A stretch of DNA of 45,708 bases from an uncultured Phascolarctobacterium sp. (GTDB lineage Bacteria > Bacillota > Negativicutes > Acidaminococcales > Acidaminococcaceae), in NCBI GenBank assembly GCA_949288065.1, contig CASEIL010000017.1, positions 1 through 45,708 of the forward strand, written 5' to 3'. The position numbers were made by a program, and so were the translations under genes. Below, in pieces: positions 32,688 through 42,400 of this stretch; position 1 is the stretch's first letter, and each line of letters opens with the position of its first letter. The notes below the pieces were generated by a model, which saw only the letters and a list, made by a program, of their open reading frames with translations, was not told the origin of the DNA and made no database searches.

Positions 32688-32719
32688 AAAAAACCGGGAG
32701 CTGGCACTCCCGGTTTTTT
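32688..32719. terminator. Shared bidirectional terminator of the toxin mRNA and the antitoxin RNA
   Basis: AAAAAACCGGGAG / CTCCCGGTTTTTT, a perfect 13-bp stem with a 6-base loop. It gives T-runs on both strands. Confidence 0.9.
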
Positions 32720-32726
32720 GATTTCT

Positions 32727-32757
32727 GTACGTCATAAACGATACAGCAGCTTTTTAT
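32727..32757 (-). repeat. Second copies of DRa and DRb, in the antitoxin RNA
   Basis: Plus-strand text GTACGTCATAAACGAT (32727-32742) and GCAGCTTTTTAT (32746-32757). They match the toxin-side copies at 14 of 16 positions and with one inserted T. Confidence 0.85.
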
Positions 32758-32763
32758 GGTCTT

Positions 32764-32792
32764 ATTATAGCACGCTATACTTACAAAAGCAA
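32764..32792 (-). promoter_or_regulatory. Promoter of the antitoxin RNA
   Basis: On the minus strand TTGCTT (32787-32792), a 17-base spacer, then a perfect TATAAT (32764-32769). TATAGC-GT-GCTATA overlaps the -10 as a small dyad. Confidence 0.7.
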
Positions 32793-32803
32793 ATAATAAA
32801 AGT

Positions 32804-33643
32804 TTATTCTTCTTCCAGCAGGCGGTTATACAATTCCCTTTTCGGCACTTTGCGCGCTTTGGCAACCTGCGCCAGCGCTGTTTTTTTATCTGTGCCCTGT
32901 GCAATAAGCGCCTTTACTTCGTCCAGCGGGTCTGTTGTTGTTTGCGTTTCCGCCGCCGCTTCATCTTCGCCCTGCGCTATTACAAGGCAAAACTCACCGC
33001 GCGGCGGCTGCACCTCCAGCCACGCAAGGCATTCGCTGACCGTGCCGCGGAAAAATTCCTCGTGCAGTTTGGTCAGCTCACGCGCCGCCGCGAGCTTCCT
33101 GTCGCCCCACGCCGCCAGTATTTCCTTCAGCACGTCCTTAATGCGGTGCGGCGCTTCGTACAAAATAATGGTAGAAGGTATATTCTTCCACGCCGCAAGC
33201 TGTTCAGCGCGGTTCTTTTTGCTTTTGGGCAGAAAGCCGCCGAAAAAGAACGGCGACGACGGCAAGCCCGAAGCAATCAACGCGCACAAAGCAGCGTTTG
33301 CACCCGGCAAAGGCACAACCTTAATGCCTGCCTCAATAGCCTCGCGCGCCAGCTGCTCGCCCGGGTCGGCAATGCCCGGGAAACCCGCATCGCTGACCAG
33401 CGCCACATTTTTGCCGCCTAACAGTTCGGCAAGCAGCTTCGGGCCGTTTTTATCCTTGCTGTGCTCGTCGTAGCGCACCAAATGCCCTTTAATATTAAAA
33501 TGGTTTAAAAGCTGCAAAGTGTGGCGCGTATCCTCCGCCGCTATAATGTCGGCCTCGCTTAAAGTACGCAGCACGCGCGGCGTAATGTCTTCAAGGTTGC
33601 CTATCGGCGTTGCGCACAGGTATAAGGTTCCCGCTTCCGTCAT
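32804..33643 (-). CDS. rsmI: 16S rRNA 2'-O-ribose methyltransferase RsmI
   Basis: 279 residues. Methylates C1402 of 16S rRNA. Tetrapyrrole-methylase fold with LYLCATPIGNLEDITPRVL, the AEDTRHT block, LVSDAGFPGIADPGE and LPSSPFFFGGFLP. It overlaps trmN6 by 4 bases (ATGA) and closes the speA-tmk-holB-ricT-trmN6-rsmI operon. Its stop is 11 bases from the antitoxin promoter -35, so read-through of the operon would add antisense transcript across the toxin terminator. Confidence 0.95.
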   Translation of the reverse strand: MTEAGTLYLCATPIGNLEDITPRVLRTLSEADIIAAEDTRHTLQLLNHFNIKGHLVRYDEHSKDKNGPKLLAELLGGKNVALVSDAGFPGIADPGEQLAREAIEAGIKVVPLPGANAALCALIASGLPSSPFFFGGFLPKSKKNRAEQLAAWKNIPSTIILYEAPHRIKDVLKEILAAWGDRKLAAARELTKLHEEFFRGTVSECLAWLEVQPPRGEFCLVIAQGEDEAAAETQTTTDPLDEVKALIAQGTDKKTALAQVAKARKVPKRELYNRLLEEE

Positions 33644-34371
33644 TTTGCCTGCTCCTTCGATTTATTATAATACTCTATGGCCTGCCCGCTCAGGCTGCCG
33701 TCGGCGTTGTACATTACAAGCGGCGGCAAAACATCCAGCCCGTAGCTGCCGCCCTTAGTCATTTCCATTAAAAATATCCACGCCGGTTTGTTAACGGCGC
33801 TGTGCACCCACTGCAAGCGCTTGGGCTGCAAGCCAAACTCTGCCGCCAGCTGCATGCATTCGGCAAAGCGGTCGGGCAGCTGCACAATGGCAAAGCGTCC
33901 GCGGTAGCGCACGGCATACGCCGCCGCCTTAAAAAAGTCGCGCAAATCCGCCGTTACCTCGTGGCAGGCGGCCGTGCCAATTTTGCGCGTGTTGCCGCTG
34001 TTGCGGTAGGGCGGGTTGGCAATTACCAAATCCATGCTTTCGGTTTTAAAATACTTGTTAATTTCTCGCACGTCGCCGTCGATAACGCTTACCACGTCCT
34101 CCAGCTTATTATCGGCAATGCTGCGCCGCATTAAGTCCGCCACGCGCGGATTAAACTCCAGCCCCGTCACCTTTTCCGCGCCGCGCGCCGCCAAAAACAA
34201 ACTGATGGCGCCCGTGCCGCTGCCCAGCTCCAGCACCTGCGCTTTTTTAACAAGGTGGGCAAACGCCGCCACAAAAACCGAATCTGTGGTGAAGGTAAAT
34301 TCGCCCGCGTCCTGCCACACCGTCCAGCCGCAGCCCGGCAGCGTATCGCGCCTCGTTCCCGTATGCACCAT
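33640..34371 (-). CDS. trmN6: tRNA (adenine37-N6)-methyltransferase TrmN6-like
   Basis: About 243 residues. SAM-dependent methyltransferase modifying A37 of tRNA1(Val). SAM-binding motif VLELGSGTGAISLFLAARG and catalytic NPPYRNSG are clear. Start chosen at MVHTGTRRD, overlapping the ricT stop by one codon (TAATG); the longer frame lies inside ricT. Same position as Bacillus yabB. Confidence 0.88.
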   Translation of the reverse strand: MVHTGTRRDTLPGCGWTVWQDAGEFTFTTDSVFVAAFAHLVKKAQVLELGSGTGAISLFLAARGAEKVTGLEFNPRVADLMRRSIADNKLEDVVSVIDGDVREINKYFKTESMDLVIANPPYRNSGNTRKIGTAACHEVTADLRDFFKAAAYAVRYRGRFAIVQLPDRFAECMQLAAEFGLQPKRLQWVHSAVNKPAWIFLMEMTKGGSYGLDVLPPLVMYNADGSLSGQAIEYYNKSKEQAK

Positions 34372-35222
34372 TAAATTTTGTCCGCCTTTGCTGCGTCCAC
34401 AATTTCGTCCCATTCCACCTGAATGGTGTTATCCGGCGTAAGCTGCACGGAAGCGGTACGCATAGCGCGGTTAACGCCCATTACGCGGCCTTCGCCGAGC
34501 GGCGTAACCACCATGCTGCCAACCTTCGGCGCTTCCACGCGCTCCTGCTGCTGCCTTCTGCCGCACGCGCCGCTGCAATACACGTCGTTTTCGTATTTTA
34601 AACAGCACATCAGCCTGCCGCACACGCCGCTTATTTTAGCCGGGTTCAGCGAAAGGTTCTGGTCCTTCGCCATGCGGATGGAAACCGGCTCAAAATCTCC
34701 CAGGAAGGTGGCACAGCACAACGGCCTGCCACAGCCACCGATGCCGCCCAGCATTTTCGCCTCGTCGCGCACGCCAATCTGGCGCAGCTCAATGCGGGTG
34801 CGGAACACCGACGCCAAATCCTTAACCAGCTCGCGGAAGTCAATGCGCCCGTCCGCCGTAAAATAAAAGATAATTTTGTTAACGTCAAAGGTAAACTCCA
34901 CGTCAATCAAACGCATAGGCAAACCGTGCTTGGCAATTTTGCGCAGGCAGATGTTAAACGCTTCCTTCTCACGGATTTTGTTTTCCTGCACCTTCAGCGC
35001 GTCCTGTTCCGTCGCTTTGCGCATAACCGGCTTCAACTGCGAAACCAGCCTGTTTTCCTCCACGTCGCGCGCGCCGATAACGACGGTGCCGTATTCCAGC
35101 CCGCGCACGGTTTCTACAATTACATGGTCGCCAATCTCCACGCCGGTATCGACGGGGTCAAAATAATATATTTTACCTGCTTTTTTAAATCGAATGCCTA
35201 CTACTTTCAGCAAAATCTTCAC
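34371..35222 (-). CDS. ricT: RicT/YaaT PSP1-domain protein
   Basis: 283 residues. RicT is part of the Y-complex that modulates RNase Y in Bacillus and carries an Fe-S cluster. PSP1 core VEFTFDVNKIIFYFTADGRIDFRELVKDLA. The Cys set is GGCGRPLCCATF, GVCGRLMCCLKYEND and CSGACG. The start is a GTG that overlaps the holB stop (GTGA), so translation is probably coupled. Confidence 0.93.
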   Translation of the reverse strand: MKILLKVVGIRFKKAGKIYYFDPVDTGVEIGDHVIVETVRGLEYGTVVIGARDVEENRLVSQLKPVMRKATEQDALKVQENKIREKEAFNICLRKIAKHGLPMRLIDVEFTFDVNKIIFYFTADGRIDFRELVKDLASVFRTRIELRQIGVRDEAKMLGGIGGCGRPLCCATFLGDFEPVSIRMAKDQNLSLNPAKISGVCGRLMCCLKYENDVYCSGACGRRQQQERVEAPKVGSMVVTPLGEGRVMGVNRAMRTASVQLTPDNTIQVEWDEIVDAAKADKI

Positions 35223-36214
35223 TCCTTCCGCAGTAAATCAAGTTTTAGTACAAGCGCCTCCAAAACATTTTTGGCGCTGACGTTTTTATTAATGTTCTGC
35301 CAGGCTTCCTGCGCCGCATTTACGCTCTGCCGGGCTGTATGTAAAGGCATGCTTTGCGCCAAAACGCCCAAAGCCACCGTTATATCCGTGTTGTAAACCA
35401 TGCCTGCCGCACCGCTCTGCACCAAAAGCACATCGCGCAGCAGGTATACAAGCTGCTCCGTTAAAAGCAGCGCCGCCGCCCTGTCGTACTTTTCGCCCCA
35501 GCCCTGCGCGGCAATGTAGCCAAAAGGGCTTTTTAAGGGCAAATCCTGCAAAAGCGCCAGCGCCTCGCGCCGCAAATCAAAAATACCGGCCTCTTTATAG
35601 CTCAAAGCCCTTCCGGGCGAGCCTCCGGCAATGTTAGCCAGCACTTTGGCATTTTGCGTTACGCCGTGGGCGGATAAAATTTGCTGCACCGCTTCTGCGC
35701 CGGGTGCTTCAAACCGCAGGCGGATAACACGCGAAAGAACCGTTGGGAGCAGCCGCTCCGCCTGCTGCGTAATTAAAATAAACAGCCAGCCCGGGGGAGG
35801 CTCTTCCAACAGCTTTAGCAGGCTGTTCGCCGCCTCCGCCGTCATCTGCCCCGCGTCGTCGATAATACACACCTTATGCCCCGAAAGCACCGGCGCAAAC
35901 GCCGCCTGCTTCGCCATTTCCTTCACCTGCTCAATTTTAATGTCCTTGCCGGCTTCCTCCGCCGTCAGCAGGTAAAAATCGGGATGGGCAAAGCTGTTGT
36001 TTGCAATATCCATCAGGCGGCAGCTTTCGCATAATCCGCAGGGGCATGCGCCCTGCCCTGTACACAAAAAGGTTTTAGCAAAGTGCAGCGCCAGCATTTT
36101 TTTGCCAATGCCGCCCATGCCGTAAAACAAAAGCGCATGCGGGCGGCTGCCGGGCTGCAATAACTTTTGCAGAAACTCTTTATTCTGTTGATGCCCCAGC
36201 ACTTCGTCCCACAT
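35219..36214 (-). CDS. holB: DNA polymerase III delta' subunit
   Basis: About 331 residues. Clamp-loader subunit with a P-loop-like FYGMGGIGKKMLA, a zinc knuckle (CTGQGACPCGLCESC), IIDDAGQM and LLKLLEEPPPGW. I place the start at ATG 36214 (MWDEVLGHQQNKEF), 6 bases after TGAGG; a TTG 12 bases earlier would overlap tmk. Conserved neighbour of tmk. Confidence 0.93.
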   Translation of the reverse strand: MWDEVLGHQQNKEFLQKLLQPGSRPHALLFYGMGGIGKKMLALHFAKTFLCTGQGACPCGLCESCRLMDIANNSFAHPDFYLLTAEEAGKDIKIEQVKEMAKQAAFAPVLSGHKVCIIDDAGQMTAEAANSLLKLLEEPPPGWLFILITQQAERLLPTVLSRVIRLRFEAPGAEAVQQILSAHGVTQNAKVLANIAGGSPGRALSYKEAGIFDLRREALALLQDLPLKSPFGYIAAQGWGEKYDRAAALLLTEQLVYLLRDVLLVQSGAAGMVYNTDITVALGVLAQSMPLHTARQSVNAAQEAWQNINKNVSAKNVLEALVLKLDLLRKE

Positions 36215-36222
36215 GGTTAACC

Positions 36223-36846
36223 TCAAATTTTCATAAAAGTATTAATAACGCGCAAAATTTCCAGCGTTACCTTCTGTTCATCCTGCAAGGCGTTAATTTT
36301 GTAAATGCGCTGCGGGTATTTTTCCGCCAGCAGCATAAAGCCGTCGCGTATTTTACGCTGAAAATCCAGCCCTGCGTTTTCATAACGGTCGTGCACACCG
36401 CGCAGCTCGCGCCTTGCGGCGAGTAAATCCGGGTCGCCGTCCAGCAAAATGGTTAAATCCGGCTGCAAGCCGCCGGTGGCAAAAGCGCTTAAGCCGTGAA
36501 TTTCTTCCAGCGGCAGGCCGCGCACCACGCCCTGATACACTTCCGTGGAATCGCTGAAGCGGTCGCACAGCACAATTTTGCCCGCCAGAAGCGCAGGTTT
36601 AATAACGTGTTCCACATGGTCGGCGCGCGCCGCAATGTATAACAGCGTTTCGGTGCGCGCGTTCATAATCAGCTCCGGGTTCAGCACCAAGCTGCGCAGC
36701 GTTTCGGCAAGCCTTGTGCCGCCGGGCTCGCGCGTGCATACAACCTCGCACCCCAAACGGCGCAGCTCGCCCGCTACGCGCTCCAGCTGGGTCGTTTTGC
36801 CGCAGCCGTCCGCCCCCTCCAGGCTGATAAAATATCCCTTACTCAT
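36223..36846 (-). CDS. tmk: Thymidylate kinase
   Basis: 207 residues. Phosphorylates dTMP to dTDP. P-loop LEGADGCGKTTQ, DR(F/Y) motif LCDRFSDSTEVYQG, and LDGDPDLLAARRE. ATG follows the speA stop directly (TAAATG). Confidence 0.96.
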   Translation of the reverse strand: MSKGYFISLEGADGCGKTTQLERVAGELRRLGCEVVCTREPGGTRLAETLRSLVLNPELIMNARTETLLYIAARADHVEHVIKPALLAGKIVLCDRFSDSTEVYQGVVRGLPLEEIHGLSAFATGGLQPDLTILLDGDPDLLAARRELRGVHDRYENAGLDFQRKIRDGFMLLAEKYPQRIYKINALQDEQKVTLEILRVINTFMKI

Positions 36847-38298
36847 TTATTTAATCACCCGCAGTTCTGTTAATGTATAATCCGCCGGGCCGCTTACCGG
36901 CAGCCCCAGCGCCTTCATGCGCTGGCAGTAATCCAATACGCCGCGCGTAACCAGCTCGCCGGGCCACAGCACCGGTATGCCGGGCGGGTAAAAGCTTACC
37001 TGCTCGGCGCAGATTCTGCCCTCCGCCTCGTTAAGCGGCACGCTTTCCTTGGCAGCGTCAAACGCCGTGCGCAGCGGCATAGCTGTGGTAAACTCCGGCA
37101 ATTTATCAAAGCTTTCTGCCGCAAGCGGAGTACGTTTATGCTGTTCAAGCTCTGCAAACACGGCTTTTATTTTGGCAAGGATTGCGTCATATTCAGCGCC
37201 GCCGTCGGCGTATGTTACCAAAAACAGCACGTTGGCAGCGTCCGTCAGCTCCACGGCAATGTCTGCCCTGCGCAGCGCGTTGCCAACCTCCACGCCGCTG
37301 CAACCCCACGCAGCCGTGTTCACCGTTACTTTGGTTAAATCAAAACCGGCTACGCCGTTTGTGCCAACACAGCTTGCGTCCAGCAAACGTAAACCTGCAA
37401 AACTTCCTAATAAATCCCGCAGCTTGGCCGCCGCAGCCAGCGCCTTTTCCGCCAACTCCGCACCCTGCGTTTCCAGCGTGTAGCGCGCCGCGTCTAATGA
37501 TGCCATCAGCAAATAATTGGGGCTCGTCGTTGTAAGTAGGCTCATCACCTCAGCCGCGCGCGCCAAATCAATGCGCCCGCCCTTAACGTGCAGCAGCGAG
37601 CACTGCGTCATCGCCCCCAAAATTTTATGCGTGCTCTGCGCGCAGGCGTCAGCCCCGCACTGCAAAGCCGATGGCGGCAGTTTTTTGTTAAAGCCCAAAT
37701 GCGGCCCGTGCGCCTCGTCCACCAACAGCGCGGCGTTATGCGCGTGGGCAACTTCAGCAATCGCCGCCAAATCCGCCGCCTGCCCGTAATAATTGGGGCT
37801 TGTTACCAGCACGGCTTTAATATCCGCATGGCGGCTAAAAGCCTGCTCCACCGCCTCTGGCGTTATCTGCGTGTTAATGCCAAAGGCCGCGTCGTATTCC
37901 GGCATTACAAACACCGGCTCCAAATTTGCCAAAAGCAGTGCGCCCGCCACGCTGCGGTGCGCATTGCGCGGAACCAACACCTTATCGCCCGCACTGCACG
38001 CCGCCATCAGCATAGCGTGGATGGCACCCGTCGTGCCGTTAACGGCAAAAAAGCATTTGTCGCTGCCGTAAAGCTGCGCCGCCAAATCCTGCGCTTCCTT
38101 TATATACGTCGTCGGCGCGTGGATGTCGTCCAGCTCGCTCATCAGTGAAACATCCATCGCCAAAGCGCCTGCTCCAAGCTGTTCGCGCAAAAGCGTCTCC
38201 ATGCCGCGGCCGCCCTTGTGCCCCGGCGTATGGAAGGGGTAAACTTTGTCGTTTTTATATTTCAGCATCGCTTCAACAAGCGGCATCCTGTTTTGCAC
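36847..38298 (-). CDS. Orn/Lys/Arg decarboxylase family PLP enzyme (SpeA/YaaO-like)
   Basis: About 483 residues. Fold-type I PLP decarboxylase of arginine, lysine or ornithine. YPFHTPGHKGG, FAVNGTTGAIHAML, LLVDEAHGPHLGF and STHKILGAMTQ (PLP Lys, residue 231 of the longer form) are visible. It is first in the operon with tmk and holB, as Bacillus yaaO. I favour a GTG start at 38298, 5 bases after GGAGG; the ATG at 38316 has no good ribosome-binding site. Substrate choice cannot be read from sequence. Confidence 0.88.
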   Translation of the reverse strand: MQNRMPLVEAMLKYKNDKVYPFHTPGHKGGRGMETLLREQLGAGALAMDVSLMSELDDIHAPTTYIKEAQDLAAQLYGSDKCFFAVNGTTGAIHAMLMAACSAGDKVLVPRNAHRSVAGALLLANLEPVFVMPEYDAAFGINTQITPEAVEQAFSRHADIKAVLVTSPNYYGQAADLAAIAEVAHAHNAALLVDEAHGPHLGFNKKLPPSALQCGADACAQSTHKILGAMTQCSLLHVKGGRIDLARAAEVMSLLTTTSPNYLLMASLDAARYTLETQGAELAEKALAAAAKLRDLLGSFAGLRLLDASCVGTNGVAGFDLTKVTVNTAAWGCSGVEVGNALRRADIAVELTDAANVLFLVTYADGGAEYDAILAKIKAVFAELEQHKRTPLAAESFDKLPEFTTAMPLRTAFDAAKESVPLNEAEGRICAEQVSFYPPGIPVLWPGELVTRGVLDYCQRMKALGLPVSGPADYTLTELRVIK

Positions 38299-38474
38299 AA
38301 AAACCTCCGTGGGCATAGTAACCCATATTATCTTTATATTTTATCACAGCGCGCGTGCTAATAAAAGCATTTTAAAAACATACGCCGCTATTTTGCCAAA
38401 AGCATTTAATTTACGCCTTTGCTATGCTAAAATTAAAGTAGGAAAGTTAGCACACGATGAGGGAGGCGGTAACT

Positions 38475-39308
38475 GTGAAGCTGCGCAGCAAACCGATGAC
38501 CAAAGAACAAATTAAACAGTACCTGCACAAATTGCAGCTGGCCGGTTTTGAGCCGAAGCCCGACCTTGCCACGCTGCAAAAGCTGCAGGACGCGCATTTA
38601 AAATACATTCCCTATGATAATTTTGACTGCCTGAACAGCAAAATCACCTCGCTGAAGCGCGAAGACATGTTTGATAAACTGATACTGCACAACCGCGGCG
38701 GCATCTGCTTTGAGCTGAACGGCATTTACGCGTGGCTGCTCGAATCAGTGGGGTTTAACTTTGTCAGCTTCGCCGGGCGTTTTATTAACAAAATTAACGT
38801 ATACCAAATGCGCCAGCACCGCAACATGTGCGTAACGATTGACGGCAAACGCTACATTACCGACGTAGGCGTTAACAGCGAAAGCCCGCGCATACCGCTT
38901 TTGCTGGAAGAAAACCGCGTGCAGAGCGACGGCATAAGCCAGTATAAATTTACGCGCGATGAATTTTGGGGCTGGCTGCTGTGGCAGAAGGAGCGCAACA
39001 AACCGTGGAAGCGAATGCTGGGCTTTACCGAAGAACCGCAGTTGGAAAAAGACTATGTGTTCCCCTCCTTCTGGTGCGACGCACACCCCGATTCGCCATT
39101 TAATAAGGAAAAAGAACTGTCCATCTTCCGCGAGGACTGCAACATCACCATCCGCGGCAATTATTTAAAATTTTACCTGGGCGGCAAGGTAAAATACCGC
39201 TACAAAATTAAAAACGGCGCCGATTTAAAAGAAGTGCTGTGGGAATATTTCGGCATTAACGTTGAATACCGGCTGAGGAATGACGGTATGGATTATGAGG
39301 GAAAATAA
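38475..39308 (+). CDS. Arylamine N-acetyltransferase-like protein
   Basis: About 277 residues. NAT family transferase moving acetyl groups from acetyl-CoA to aromatic amines. The catalytic triad is visible: Cys in NRGGICFELN, His in RQHRNMCV, Asp in YITDVGVN. IPYDNFDCLN is another family block. The start is probably GTG 38475, 8 bases after GGGAGG; the upstream ATG at 38457 overlaps that site. It stands alone, divergent from speA and convergent with the restriction system. Confidence 0.85.
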   Translation: MKLRSKPMTKEQIKQYLHKLQLAGFEPKPDLATLQKLQDAHLKYIPYDNFDCLNSKITSLKREDMFDKLILHNRGGICFELNGIYAWLLESVGFNFVSFAGRFINKINVYQMRQHRNMCVTIDGKRYITDVGVNSESPRIPLLLEENRVQSDGISQYKFTRDEFWGWLLWQKERNKPWKRMLGFTEEPQLEKDYVFPSFWCDAHPDSPFNKEKELSIFREDCNITIRGNYLKFYLGGKVKYRYKIKNGADLKEVLWEYFGINVEYRLRNDGMDYEGK

Positions 39309-39401
39309 TAATCGAATTATTAGAAATAATTGGTTCTCACCTTTTAGTATCGTATAATGATACAAACTGGTTAAAATTCACTAAAACAAACATAAAAATT
39401 T

Positions 39402-39434
39402 GGGCATTAGCCGTTACAGCTAATGCCCTTTTTG
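39402..39434. terminator. Terminator between the NAT gene and the restriction system
   Basis: GGGCATTAGC / GCTAATGCCC stem, 7-base loop, TTTTT tail. Shares its stem with the hairpin at 44961-44989 on the other side of the restriction genes. Confidence 0.8.
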
Positions 39435-39455
39435 TATGCCTGTTTTTAATTCTGC

Positions 39456-42400
39456 TTAACCAAAATGTTCGTTTACAAGTTGTTCCAGCGTGTCGTTTTT
39501 GGCAGCTTCCGCCGCGTCTGCCTGCACAAAGTTTTTGGTTTCATGCTTTAATTCTTCGTCAAAACCCAAAATGTAATTGGTAGCAATCAAATAAATAATC
39601 CTTGTCGGCGCCATGCCGTAAACCTGCTTGCGCAGAATATGCCTTATACGCTCGCCGTCGTTGGGGAATTCTTCCTTCAACTTTCCGCTGCGGAACAAAC
39701 GCTTAACAATTTCTGTTATATACAAGCCCGATTTCATATACAAATCGGCAAAAGTGTTGGTTGAACTGTTAAAGCAGCCGGGGTTATTAGCTTCCAGTTC
39801 ATCCACCATCATTTTTACCACCTTGCGCGGCGTAAAAATCTGGTTCGTTTTCTGCGGCGGAATATAGTCAAAAATGTCTTCTTCGTTTTCCTCGTTAAAA
39901 TAATTGGCTAATTCCAGTTTCTTCTTCCAAAACTCTTTAACCGAATCGTTAAACACCGTTTCATCAAATAAATGCCCGGCAAAATGTTCCTGTGCGCCGG
40001 TTTCTTCATCGGTGTAATCGCCGCCGTCGCGCAAAAAACGGAAGTCCTCCAGCGTTATGCCTGTAACTTCGCGGAACACCTCCGGCTCGGTATAATCGTC
40101 AAAGTTCTGCAAAGTAAGTTTATCGTCGCCGTAAGCCATAATAAAGCTCGGTATCGTGCGCGAAAAACCGCGTAAATGCGCACGCACGGTATCTTCCACC
40201 GTTTTCTTTTCTTCTTCGGCCTTGTGCTTTTCTATCTGCTCAACGGTTGCTGCCGGTTTGTTTTGCAGCGTGTCTTCCACCGTTTTTTGCGCCGCCGCAG
40301 ATAGCTTTTGCAGCGCATCGTTAATTTTATTTTTAAACCGGTCTTCGGCGGCCGCTTCTTCCTCCTGCGTAACGGCAGCTTCTTTTTCTTTGGCAAGTTC
40401 CAGCTTCGCCACTTTTTCCTGCTGAATATAGTCGTCCTTCAGGCGTTTAAAATCGTTTTCAATTTCTTTTACCGCCTGTTTTTCCAGCTTGCTTTGCGCC
40501 TTGCCCTTCATTTCATAGCTGGCTGCCGCAGGCACAATAATTTGCTGCACCACCGTTTCTTTTACGGTGTCCATCAAATTATCCAGCACTTTGCCAACTT
40601 CGCCGGTGCTTTGAGTTTCTGCCAGCTTTTCCATTTCCGGCGCAACGCTTTGCGTCATTTCTTCGTAATGCTTTGCGCCAAAAATGCCCTGCGCTTTGCC
40701 GATAACAATTTTGTTATCAACCTGCACTTCGCCGTCAGCATCAACCGTAATTTCATCCATCTTATCAAGGTTATTTTGCTTTTGTTTTTTCGGTTCTTCA
40801 AACGACGGCGTTAGTTTTTCAACAATTTCTTTAACAACGGCAGGCGCGCCAAAAATATTGCTGATGTTTTGGAACAAAAAGTTGCACATAAACCCGCGGC
40901 GCACAACTTCCGCGCTTTTCAACCTGCGCGGAATAGTAAGCACCTGCGCTGCGTCAAGCTCTACCATTTTGCCTTCGTCATCCTCGCCCAGCACGGGGAA
41001 GAAATTTAGCAGCCTTTTGATATTGGCTTTTCTGTCATCGCCGGTGCCGCGCCCGTCCGCCGTAGCGGGCGAAAGGTTATTGGCAAACTCGTCAAAAATA
41101 ATCAAAGTGCGGGCAGGGTCAAAATCAAAAACATACGCCGTTTCTTTGCGCAGGCGTTTGCCGTCACGCGTAATAATGCACGGGTTCTGCGCGCGGAACG
41201 CCGCCTGCATGTAAGACGCAGGGCTTTGCAAATTGCACAGCATTAAAACGCCGCTCCATTCGGGAATGGTAACGCCAACCGTAAGCTGCCCCACGCTTAA
41301 GGTAATGGTCTTATCGTGCGTTTTAATGGCGTTTTTAACCCTGTCAAACGCTTTGCTGTTCTCATCGTCGTCATCCAGCCTGCCGTCACCGGCCGCCAGC
41401 ACAATTTCATATTCGCCAAAAACAGGGTCGTCCTTCAACAGTTTTGCCAGTGCCTTGGCGCTTGCCACGCGGTTTAACAGCCACAAAGTATGGCGCAGTT
41501 CTTCGCGCAGTTCCGGCGTGGAATACGGATATTTTTCGTTAGTGGTAAGCATGTGCAAAAACTTTTTAATTTCTGCCTCGTGCACAAACTTGCCGCTTTC
41601 ATTCGTTGCAAAAAACTCGTTCAAATCAAAAGCATAATCCACGCTTTCGTCATTCAAATCAACGCCGCGTTTTACCTCGTCATAAATCATGTTAGAAAGC
41701 TGATAAGTAAACATCGCCAACCGCGGCAGTTTTTCATAAGGGTTGTAATCGTCCTTAGCCCAGTTTTCTTTGGCTTCCTGCTCATCGGCGTAGGACCAGT
41801 TATATATCTGCTCTTTGCTGAACTTTTCGCCTGCCAGCGCTTTAAACGGCGTGCCGGAAAGGTGCAAAGTATATTTGCGGCTGATTTTTTCAAAAGCACG
41901 GTCGGTTTTATAGGTATCAACGCCTTCGTGCGCTTCGTCAATAATCAGCAAATCAAAAGCGTTATCCTTAATCCATTTCAATTTATCGTAACTGCCGCCA
42001 AAATAAGCAGAACCTTTTAAGCCTTGCAGCGATTCAAAAGCCACCATGCCCGGTTCTTCGCCTTCCGGCAGATTACTAATATAATCAAGGTATTCCGCGC
42101 GGCTCATTACGCCGGTTTTATCTTTAACAGCGTCGTTTTCCGAAACAAAAATCAGCTTTCCGCGCCAGCCGATAAATTTATAAAAATCTTCTGCCCACGA
42201 ATTGGCAATGCTGGGGCGGTTGGTAACAATTAAAACCTTTTTTAAGCCCATACGGCAAATTAAATCATACGCGGTTAAAGTTTTGCCAAAGCGCGGCTTG
42301 GCATTCCACAAAAATTCCGTGCCGCCGCCCGCAAAATACGCCGCCGTCATGGCAGCGGCTTCTTCCTGCTCGCGGCGCAGTTCGTAGGTGCATTTTTCTG

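Larger units (their letters stand above)
32688..32757 (-). ncRNA. Predicted antitoxin RNA (RNA II-like) of the Fst module
   Basis: Expected transcript of about 70 nt from near 32757 to the shared terminator. Its 5' part carries the complements of DRb and DRa. These can pair with the toxin mRNA over the start codon. Both base differences in DRa (mRNA G at 32575 and 32582) still allow G-U pairs, and DRb differs by one T. The 3' half is complementary to the toxin mRNA terminator. This matches the par RNA I/RNA II arrangement. Ends are estimated. Confidence 0.78.

Noticed and set aside
32671..32904. Minus-strand frame running from rsmI across the antitoxin RNA
   Set aside because: Overlaps rsmI out of frame and runs through the terminator hairpin; the non-coding RNA explanation fits better.
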